A stretch of 64,000 nucleotides of DNA from Nostoc sp. FACHB-152 (GTDB lineage Bacteria > Cyanobacteriota > Cyanobacteriia > Cyanobacteriales > Nostocaceae), in the NCBI RefSeq assembly GCF_014697475.1, contig NZ_JACJRV010000029.1:1-64000 (forward strand), read 5' to 3'. Of the stretch, positions 55,600-62,697 are shown in pieces. The notes under the pieces were generated by a model. The model was not told the origin of the DNA. It searched no databases and was given only the letters and a program-made list of their open reading frames with translations. Position 1 is the first letter of the stretch. Each line of letters opens with the position of its first letter. Both the position numbers and the translations under genes were made by a program.

Positions 55600-57603
55600 A
55601 TGAACTCCCAACCTTCTTCAAATTATTGGAATGGACACTATATAGGTGAGAATCAGCGATACCGAATAGAAAAACCTTTGGCTGCTGGTGGTATGGGAGA
55701 AGTCTTATTGGCGACCGATACCCGTATTGGTCAGCAGGTGGTGTTGAAATTACTCAAAGATACTCTGGTAGCATCCCAAGAAATGAGAAAACGCTTTGAA
55801 CGCGAGGTGGCAGTTTGTGCAGCGTTACAGAGTGACCATATTGTCAGAATTAGTGATTGCGGGGTGACTCCAGAAGGATATCCATTTTATGTAATGGAAT
55901 ATTTGCGCGGTCAAACATTGCGACAATTATTGCTGCGCGAACGGCGATTATCTGTGGAACGAACGGGGAAAATTATCTCTCAAGTTTGTCAGGGTTTACA
56001 GATGGCGCATCAAGGGGTGACTTTGCAAAAAGATGGAGGCCATGAACATATTCGGGTAATCCATCGTGACCTAAAACCAGACAATATCTTCCTGGTGCCT
56101 ACAGATTTGGGAGAGTGGGTGAAGATTTTAGATTTTGGTGTCGCTAAAATCCGGAATGATTCTTCTGAACAGACAAATATAACTAGTACTTTTATCGGCA
56201 CATTTCGCTATGCTGCACCTGAGCAGATCCAAAACAAGCAAAATCTAGATGCTAGGGCAGATATTTATAGTTTAGGAATCATTCTGTATGAAATGTTAAG
56301 TGGAGCAGATCCTTTTGGGTTCAGCACTAAGGGTAGTAATGTTAGTGAGGCTTCTTGGGTTTTAGCCCATGCCTATGAACCACCGACACCTTTGCGATCG
56401 CAACCCGGATGTGAGCAATTATCATCTGAAATAGAAGCGGTAGTATTAAAATGTCTACACAAAAACCCCGATAATCGCTTTGCATCGGTAGCCGAACTAA
56501 ATCTAGCTTTGCAAACAGCAGCCCGTCTCGCTACAGCAAGTAACGCCACTGCACAGCCTGAACAAAATTTGGCTCACCCACAACCTAATTTCGGTCAGGA
56601 AACAGTTCTCCGACCACTACAGCCAGCCCAACCAGAATCACCTGTATATAATCAAAATTTAAATAACGAAACAGTTCCGCGACCACTACAGCCAGCCCAA
56701 CCAGAACCCCCTGTATACAATCAAGCTTTAAATAACGAAACAGTTCCGCGACCACTACAGCCAGTCCAACCAGAACTACCTGAAGGGACAATTTTTCAAC
56801 TACGTCCTTCAGCAAGTTCGGCTGGAAATAACGATACAGTTCCCCGCCCGCTACAGCCCTCAGAACCAGACCAACCTGAGGGGACAATCATGCAACTACG
56901 TCCTTCAGCTAGTCCTGGTGGGAATAACGACACAGTTCCCCGTCCGCTACAGCCCTCAGAACCAGACAAGCCTGAGGGAACAATCATGCAACTACGTCCT
57001 TCAGCTAGTCCTGGTGGGAATAACGACACAGTTCCCCGTCCGCTACAGCCCTCAGAACCAGACAAACCTGAAGGGACAATTTTCCAACTACGTCCTTCAG
57101 CTAGTCCTGGTGGGAATAACGAAACAGTTCCCCGACCACTACAGCCCTCAGAACCCGACAAACCTGAAGGGACAATTTTCCAACTACGTCCTTCAGCAAG
57201 TTCGGCGGGGAATAATGACACCGTTCCCCGCCCACTACAGCCACCCCAACCCGACCAACCTGAGGGAACAATCTTACAAATACGTTCTTCATCTAAGCCA
57301 GAATCTCATCAAAACTCCGCAAATTGGCAAAATAACAATCAGCCAACTAGCAATCCGGAAAATACGCTATATCAGCAAAGACCTACTGATTATCAAAGTA
57401 TAAATAACACACAAGATAACACCATATTTCAACCAAGAACACACAAAGTAGTTGAATCAAAAAATGCTCCTATTTTTGGACGAAATCTTTGGGTTGGGAT
57501 AGCAGTTGTCCTAGCTTTTTTTGCAGGAATGTTAATCTTTCAGTTACAAAGCAATCAGAGTTCTCAAGATCAGCCTAGTGTACAGGACTCAAGCCAAAAT
57601 TAG
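55600..57603 (+). CDS. eCIS-linked membrane Ser/Thr kinase with Thr-motif repeat tail
   Basis: A 667-residue Hanks-type kinase. The glycine loop is 'LAAGGMGEV', the ATP lysine is in 'VVLKLL', the catalytic loop is 'HRDLKPDNIFL' (from 155) and 'DFGVAKI' starts at 178. The domain ends near 300. Residues 335-615 are Pro/Gln-rich repeats with 16 threonine motifs: eight 'TVPRPLQP'-like, six 'GTIFQLRP'-like, and 'NTLYQQRP' and 'NTIFQPRT'. One membrane helix lies at about 629-649 with a short outer tail. The repeat tail is therefore on the kinase side and may be self-phosphorylated. It is encoded at the head of the sheath operon and near an FHA gene, pointing to control of eCIS assembly or firing. 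Confidence 0.9.
   Translation: MNSQPSSNYWNGHYIGENQRYRIEKPLAAGGMGEVLLATDTRIGQQVVLKLLKDTLVASQEMRKRFEREVAVCAALQSDHIVRISDCGVTPEGYPFYVMEYLRGQTLRQLLLRERRLSVERTGKIISQVCQGLQMAHQGVTLQKDGGHEHIRVIHRDLKPDNIFLVPTDLGEWVKILDFGVAKIRNDSSEQTNITSTFIGTFRYAAPEQIQNKQNLDARADIYSLGIILYEMLSGADPFGFSTKGSNVSEASWVLAHAYEPPTPLRSQPGCEQLSSEIEAVVLKCLHKNPDNRFASVAELNLALQTAARLATASNATAQPEQNLAHPQPNFGQETVLRPLQPAQPESPVYNQNLNNETVPRPLQPAQPEPPVYNQALNNETVPRPLQPVQPELPEGTIFQLRPSASSAGNNDTVPRPLQPSEPDQPEGTIMQLRPSASPGGNNDTVPRPLQPSEPDKPEGTIMQLRPSASPGGNNDTVPRPLQPSEPDKPEGTIFQLRPSASPGGNNETVPRPLQPSEPDKPEGTIFQLRPSASSAGNNDTVPRPLQPPQPDQPEGTILQIRSSSKPESHQNSANWQNNNQPTSNPENTLYQQRPTDYQSINNTQDNTIFQPRTHKVVESKNAPIFGRNLWVGIAVVLAFFAGMLIFQLQSNQSSQDQPSVQDSSQN
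56782..57260 (+). repeat. 96-bp tandem repeats in the kinase tail
   Basis: Five consecutive units 96 bases long, near-identical (for example GGGACAATCATGCAACTACG), encode the 32-residue module E-G-T-I-x-Q-L-R-P...D-T-V-P-R-P-L-Q-P. Older, shorter versions precede them from 56599. Confidence 0.9.
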
Positions 57604-58011
57604 AGGCTAGGGGCTAGATAGGAGATGTGAGGAATGGCTATAGACTGTAACCTATGAGCAAAACAGGGTTAGTGGTGCTTGGTGTGGGGGGAGCAAGCTG
57701 TGTTTTGTACACCCTGCCCCAATACGATTCGGATTAAGCATTTTGAACTCAGAATTGGTTTGGGGAAAAGGTTAAAGGGTAAGGGTTAAAGGTTTTTTCT
57801 TCCCCTTTCCCCTTCGCCTTTCCCCTTTAACCGAACCTTATTGCACCCTGCCGTAGCCAACTGGAAGCCGCCACTGATTTTTCCCTACACCCTACACCCA
57901 ACCCCCCACACCCTTCTTCTTGACTAAATTATCGACAAAAGTCTAATTACCTTTAAATGGTGAGTCCAGATATTCTAGATGCATCTGGATTAATACCAGC
58001 CTCACACTTTC
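57604..58011. other. Intergenic region carrying dispersed repeat copy 2
   Basis: 408 bases without a gene. 57758-57844 is the inverted copy of the 6396-6482 repeat. 57921-57948 contains TCGACAAAAGTCTAATT, related to the 14-mer at 37705 and 45077 in opposite orientation, 64 bases before the next start codon. Confidence 0.6.
57758..57844 (+). repeat. 87-bp dispersed repeat, copy 2
   Basis: Reverse complement of 6396-6482 with about two mismatches. See that entry. Confidence 0.8.
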
Positions 58012-58851
58012 ATGCTTATCTCTGTTGTTCAAACATTAGCAGAAATTCTAGCTGGAGGAACTTCACTTACCAGTACTGAGCAAATTGACTTTAATCATCC
58101 TAGCCATCGCAGGGAAGAGGGTGCAGGCCCGACGCTTAACTTGTATGTTTACGACTTACGCGAGAGTAAACAAATACAGCATTCCGGTAGGCAAGTGGAA
58201 CGCAAGTTGAACAACAGTCTGCAACCTTCAACGGTCAATTGGTCACCTAGTTGGTTTGATGTCTCTATATTATTAACAGCTTGGGATAGAACTGCTTTAG
58301 GCGAGCATCACTTGTTAAGTGAAGCTTTGAATGTGTTGTTACGTCATCGGTCTTTGCAAGAGGATTTTTTAGTTCCAGAATTGCGGGGTTATGGCAATTT
58401 GTCGATGACTGTTGCTCTTGATCCAACAATTGAGATCGGCTCTTTATGGAGTGCGCTCAATGTACCCTTACGGGCTGGTTTGTATTTGACGGTGACAATA
58501 CCCTTCGAGCCACAACCGCTTCCAGTTCCATTGGTGTCGGAAAGAATTTTCAATTTACAAAACCAATTTCATGCTAATGGTAATACCTCCGTTGCTACTA
58601 AACGAGTAGCGATCGCTGGAATTGTGAAAAGCGCAGTAGCTAACAGACCGTTGGTGGATGCAAGAGTCTCTGTCTTAACAACTGAAAAATCTGTAGTTAG
58701 CAATCAAGAAGGGCTGTTCTTTTTTGAAAATCTGCGTATAGGCAATTATGTTTTGACAGTCAATTGTCCTGGCTATTTATCCCAGAATGTCAATGTCTTG
58801 GTCGATAGTCAAGGTTATACCTTCAAAGAAATCTTATTAACTCCTGAATAA
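58012..58851 (+). CDS. DUF4255 protein with carboxypeptidase-regulatory-like domain
   Basis: A 279-residue protein. Residues 1-185 are DUF4255 ('SVVQTLAEILAGG', 'PTLNLYVYDLRESKQ', 'WFDVSILLTAWD', 'LLSEALNVLLRH'). Residues about 200-279 are a beta domain of the carboxypeptidase-regulatory type ('VAIAGIVKSAVANRPLVDARVS', split; 'GLFFFENLRIGNYVLTV'). It is a second terminator/cap-like protein, placed just before the sheath gene. Confidence 0.88.
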   Translation: MLISVVQTLAEILAGGTSLTSTEQIDFNHPSHRREEGAGPTLNLYVYDLRESKQIQHSGRQVERKLNNSLQPSTVNWSPSWFDVSILLTAWDRTALGEHHLLSEALNVLLRHRSLQEDFLVPELRGYGNLSMTVALDPTIEIGSLWSALNVPLRAGLYLTVTIPFEPQPLPVPLVSERIFNLQNQFHANGNTSVATKRVAIAGIVKSAVANRPLVDARVSVLTTEKSVVSNQEGLFFFENLRIGNYVLTVNCPGYLSQNVNVLVDSQGYTFKEILLTPE

Positions 58852-58866
58852 ATTTAGGTTGCTTTT

Positions 58867-60528
58867 ATGGCTAGACTTGATTACTTTGCCCCTGGTGTTT
58901 ATATAGAAGAAATTGACCGTGGGAGCCGACCAATCGAAGGTGTGAGTACGGCGATCGCTGGTTTTGTCGGTTTTACAGAAGACATTCGTGATGGGGCTGA
59001 GTTATTCAAGCCCATGTTAGTTACTAATTGGACGCAATATCTCAACTACTTTGCTCGTCCTAATTCGGATGGATTCACCGACTTTAACGCTTACTTACCT
59101 TTTTCTGTCTATGGCTATTTTATGAATGGTGGTGGTCGTTGTTGGGTCACTAGCATCGGTACTCAGTTACCCGGCGCACCCAAGCCACCAAATCCAGAAC
59201 CAGCCACTTTGAGAATTACTGGTAGAGGCAATCGTCCTGCACTACGTTTGACTTTACGCCCTGAACAAGCAGCAGGCGGAGCAGTCAATGTATTGATTAT
59301 CGATGGTGGGCCTCGTGCTTTACCAGAAGGGACAGAAGGGGAAGCCCCTCCTAACACGGGTGAGTATTTTACTGTGCAGATTCGTCGTGGAGATGAGGTG
59401 CTTGAACAGTACGAGAACTTAACCATGAATCGTGAAGCTCAAGCCCAAGTTGCAACTTATGCAGTCACTGCTTTGCGAAACTCTATGTATGTCATTGCAG
59501 AAGACGTTTCTCAAAGTGGACAGCCACTATCACGCCGTCCAACGAATGGTCAATACGAACTAGCACCACCGATTGTCCCGGCTTCAGTTGATAGATTGTA
59601 CAGCGACTTGGAAGGGGTACGTGATGATCGGACAGGGGTACGGGGGATTTTTGAAATTGATGAAATCACCATGCTGGCTTGTCCTGATTTAATGCGGGCA
59701 TATCAAGCAGATGTTTTAAACTTGGATCAAGTCCACGGCATCATGGAACTGATGATCAGTATGTGCGAAGGTTCAGCCAGTGGTGATATTCCCAATCCAC
59801 CTAACCGCATGGTTTTGCTTGATTCTCCTCCCGAATGTGCCAAACCCCAGCAGGTAGTGGAATGGTTGAATAGGTTTAACCGTCGTTCTATGTTTGCCGC
59901 CCTGTATTATCCTTGGATTAAAGTTGCTAATCCACGCGATCGCGGTAATCCGATTCTTATACCTCCCTGTGGACATATGATGGGAGTTTGGGCGCGTACC
60001 GATGAAACCAGAGGTGTCTACAAAGCCCCAGCCAATGAAGTACCTAGAGGCGTAATTGGTTTAGGTTACGAAACCAACTTCCGCGAACAAGAACTATTAA
60101 ACCCCTTGGGAATTAACTGTATTCGCACCTTCCCCAATCGTGGTATTCGCATTTGGGGTGCTAGAACCCTCGTTGAACCAGATAAAACCGAGTGGCGTTA
60201 TATCAGCGTCCGTCGATTGATTAGTTATATCGAAAAATCTATTGAACTAGGTACTCAGTGGGTAGTATTTGAACCCAACGACGAAGATTTATGGGCGCGT
60301 GTCAGACGTACTGTTAGTAACTTCCTAGAAAGAATTTGGCGGGAAGGCGCATTATTTGGTGCTAGTCCACAGCAAGCATTCTATGTGAAGTGCGACGAAG
60401 AACTCAATCCACCAGAAACTAGAATCTTAGGTCGTCTGTATATTGAAGTTGGAGTTTGTCCCGTTAGACCTGCGGAGTTTGTCATCTTCCGCGTTAGCCA
60501 ATGGAATGGCATCGAAGATGAACAGTAG
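58867..60528 (+). CDS. Contractile sheath protein (Pvc2-like)
   Basis: A 553-residue sheath protein. The N-terminus 'YFAPGVYIEEIDRGSRPIEGVSTAIAGFVG' (split) and C-terminal domain 'RRLISYIEKSIELGTQWVVFEPND', 'LWARVRRTVSNFLERIWREGAL', 'VGVCPVRPAEFVIFRVSQW' (split) are the classic phage-sheath features. A variable domain lies in the middle. A single sheath gene is seen, whereas PVC/Afp have several. Upstream of the tube genes. Confidence 0.96.
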   Translation: MARLDYFAPGVYIEEIDRGSRPIEGVSTAIAGFVGFTEDIRDGAELFKPMLVTNWTQYLNYFARPNSDGFTDFNAYLPFSVYGYFMNGGGRCWVTSIGTQLPGAPKPPNPEPATLRITGRGNRPALRLTLRPEQAAGGAVNVLIIDGGPRALPEGTEGEAPPNTGEYFTVQIRRGDEVLEQYENLTMNREAQAQVATYAVTALRNSMYVIAEDVSQSGQPLSRRPTNGQYELAPPIVPASVDRLYSDLEGVRDDRTGVRGIFEIDEITMLACPDLMRAYQADVLNLDQVHGIMELMISMCEGSASGDIPNPPNRMVLLDSPPECAKPQQVVEWLNRFNRRSMFAALYYPWIKVANPRDRGNPILIPPCGHMMGVWARTDETRGVYKAPANEVPRGVIGLGYETNFREQELLNPLGINCIRTFPNRGIRIWGARTLVEPDKTEWRYISVRRLISYIEKSIELGTQWVVFEPNDEDLWARVRRTVSNFLERIWREGALFGASPQQAFYVKCDEELNPPETRILGRLYIEVGVCPVRPAEFVIFRVSQWNGIEDEQ

Positions 60529-60583
60529 CAGAAGCAATCTTGAACTTTTTTCTCTCACTTATTGCACAGGAGTTTAAACCACT

Positions 60584-61039
60584 ATGCCAGGCGAATTTTT
60601 AACGGCGTGTAAATTTTACTTTGAAGCCGACGGAGTTACTGATAAATTTATCAAAGAGATTAGTGGATTAGGGGTTGAAAGCACACCAGCACAAGATGTA
60701 CATGGTTCATCTAAGTCTGGTAAAATCATGCGTCAAGCAACACCGACAGTTGTAAAATTTACAAATATTACACTTAAGGTTATAGCTACTGATGATGTAG
60801 ACCTGTACCAATGGTATCAAAAATGTAACGAAGATATGGGAGATCCCAGACAGTGGTCGCAAAATCGTAAAACTGGTTCCGTAGTTGCATACGACCAGCA
60901 AGGCAGTGAAAAAGCACGCTGGAACATTGTTAACTGTTATCCCTGTAAATATACTGGCCCTACCTTAACTGCATCTGGTGGAGATATGGCCAATGAAACT
61001 ATTGAGTTGGTTCACGAAGGCGTTAAACGTGTCAAATAA
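60584..61039 (+). CDS. eCIS tube protein
   Basis: A 151-residue T4 gp19-like tube protein: 'GEFLTACKFYFEADGVTDKFIKEISGLGVES' (split), 'FTNITLKVIATDD', 'LYQWYQKCNEDM', 'SVVAYDQQGSEKARWNIVNCYPCKYTGPTL' (split) and 'NETIELVHEGVKRV'. Its likely role is the main inner tube inside the sheath. ATG start, 55 bases after the sheath stop. Confidence 0.93.
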   Translation: MPGEFLTACKFYFEADGVTDKFIKEISGLGVESTPAQDVHGSSKSGKIMRQATPTVVKFTNITLKVIATDDVDLYQWYQKCNEDMGDPRQWSQNRKTGSVVAYDQQGSEKARWNIVNCYPCKYTGPTLTASGGDMANETIELVHEGVKRVK

Positions 61040-61062
61040 TTTAGTTTAAGCAGCAATTAACA

Positions 61063-61554
61063 GTGCCACAAACAGCAGGTCAAGTTCCAGAAATTCTCAC
61101 AGCCCATCGGTTCTACCTAGCTTTGACTCTAGATGGTCAACAAGATAATATTGATGGCTTCTTTTTGGAGTGTCAAGGCTTTAAAAGAACTCAAGATGCG
61201 ATTGAAATTGCTGAAGTCACCTCCAATAAATGGGGTAAATCAGATAAAGGTCAAGTCGTCAGAACCAAAATTCCCGGAAATATTAAGAGTGGTAATATCA
61301 CTCTCAAGAGAGGTATGACCAATTCTCTAACTATCTGGAAGTGGTTTGAAGCCGTTCAAGAAGGTAAATGGGCTGATCAACGTAAAAACGCTTCTTTGAG
61401 TATCTATGACCAAGCAGGCGTAGAACAAGCAAGATTTGAGTTAGCTGGTGCTTGGCCTGCTAGTTATAAAATAGCCGATTTCAGCGCTCGTAGTAGCGAC
61501 ATAGAAATCGAAGAAATCGAAGTTGCTTTCGAGGAATTTAAGCGGGTGAAATAG
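61063..61554 (+). CDS. eCIS tube protein
   Basis: A 163-residue tube paralogue: 'ILTAHRFYLALTLDGQQDNIDGFFLECQGF' (split), 'NITLKRGMTNSLTIWKWFEAVQEG' (split) and 'EEIEVAFEEFKRVK'. It starts with GTG and follows the previous tube gene by 23 bases. It is closer to the 38018 protein in having 'TLKRGMT' and 'WKW'. A second tube or adaptor layer. Confidence 0.92.
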   Translation: MPQTAGQVPEILTAHRFYLALTLDGQQDNIDGFFLECQGFKRTQDAIEIAEVTSNKWGKSDKGQVVRTKIPGNIKSGNITLKRGMTNSLTIWKWFEAVQEGKWADQRKNASLSIYDQAGVEQARFELAGAWPASYKIADFSARSSDIEIEEIEVAFEEFKRVK

Positions 61555-61641
61555 TCAGTTAACAGTTATCAGTTGACAGTTGTTAGTAGTTTTATTCTCA
61601 TCTGCTTCCTTGTCTTCCCCCTACTCCCCACTCTCCCAAAT

Positions 61642-61989
61642 ATGTTTCCCACAGAGTTTGAATTTACACTTCCTAAAGGTTATTTTGACTCAGAAGGTAA
61701 TCTTCACCGCCAAGGTGTCATGCGTTTATCAACAGCTATAGATGAGATTGCACCTATGCGTGATCCTCGTGTCAAAGCTAATCCTGCTTATGCCACAATT
61801 ATTATTTTGTCGCGTGTGATTACTCGTTTAGGCGCTTTATCTGAGGTGAGTCCAGCGATAGTAGAAAACTTTTTTGCCCAAGATTTAAATTATCTTCAAG
61901 ACTTTTACCGTCATATCAATGGCTTAGAAGCAGAAACTAACCTCCCAGAACAGAAGGTAAGTCCCTCTGAGCCACTTCTGCAAAATTAA
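61642..61989 (+). CDS. Small eCIS assembly protein, paralogue 1
   Basis: About 115 residues: 'TEFEFTLPKGYFDSEGNLHRQGVMRL' (split), 'RDPRVKANPAYATIIILSRVITRLGALSEVSP' (split) and 'YLQDFYRHING'. It is clearly paralogous to the 62168 protein. The layout resembles phage tail-assembly-chaperone-type proteins found after tube genes in eCIS. The frame is open from 61573, but ATG at 61642 marks the conserved start. Confidence 0.78.
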   Translation: MFPTEFEFTLPKGYFDSEGNLHRQGVMRLSTAIDEIAPMRDPRVKANPAYATIIILSRVITRLGALSEVSPAIVENFFAQDLNYLQDFYRHINGLEAETNLPEQKVSPSEPLLQN

Positions 61990-62167
61990 ATTAACTAGAT
62001 AATAACTACCTCAAAGCAGAAATATACAAACTGCTCCTTTATTTATGAATTTGGAATTTCAAACTAAACAAACTTATATCATTTCACGAAATAAATGATA
62101 CAAATAATTTCTCCTCTGCTCCCCTGCTGCCTATTTGTATCAAACTTAAAATGAAACGGTATTACCT

Positions 62168-62551
62168 ATGCCACGTAAACAGGATTATCTCTGGACTGAA
62201 TTTGACTTCACTCTGCCGCGAGGTTTGATTGATAGTCAAAACCATGTACATCGTCATGGCAAAATGCGCCTAGCAACGGCTAAAGATGAAATCTTGGTAC
62301 AAAAAGAACGCCAAGTGCAAGAAACTCCTGGTTACGGTGCTTTGGTCATGTTATCTCGTGTAATCACACGTTTAGGGAGTTTAAATTCTGTTAGCCCCAA
62401 TCTCCTTGAAGGACTACTTTTACATGACATTGCCTATTTAAGAGAATTTTACAATCGAATTAATCAGCAAGGTAATACACATATACCTACTTTGTGTCCC
62501 CACTGCAATACGCAGTTTTCTGTCGAATTAACCCTAGCGGGGGAGTCATAA
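62168..62551 (+). CDS. Small eCIS assembly protein, paralogue 2, with CxxC
   Basis: A 127-residue protein matching paralogue 1 over most of its length ('TEFDFTLPRGLIDSQNHVHRHGKMRL', 'LSRVITRLGSL', 'REFYNRIN', split), plus a C-terminal extension 'LCPHCNTQF' with one CxxC pair. The single pair could bind metal with a partner. Followed by an overlapping DUF6760-like gene. Confidence 0.8.
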   Translation: MPRKQDYLWTEFDFTLPRGLIDSQNHVHRHGKMRLATAKDEILVQKERQVQETPGYGALVMLSRVITRLGSLNSVSPNLLEGLLLHDIAYLREFYNRINQQGNTHIPTLCPHCNTQFSVELTLAGES

Positions 62552-62697
62552 GCTACCCCTCTGATACTTTATATGAGGAGGTAGCTTTTATTGCTTATCA
62601 TTTCCATTGGTCGCAAGATGATATTTTAAATTTAGAACACAATTACCGTCAGCGATGGGTAACAGAAATTAATAAAATTAACCAAAAATTAATATGA
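62494..62697 (+). CDS. DUF6760-like small eCIS protein
   Basis: The conserved part is 'GGVISYPSDTLYEEVAFIAYHFHWSQDDILNLEH' (split) and 'RQRWVTEINKIN', typical of small proteins in eCIS operons of cyanobacteria and actinobacteria. No ATG exists in frame. GTG at 62494 would overlap the previous gene by 58 bases; family similarity begins only at 62539, near a GGGGGAG that could be a ribosome site for a non-standard start. Its stop overlaps the next ATG (ATGA). Confidence 0.7.
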   Translation: MSPLQYAVFCRINPSGGVISYPSDTLYEEVAFIAYHFHWSQDDILNLEHNYRQRWVTEINKINQKLI

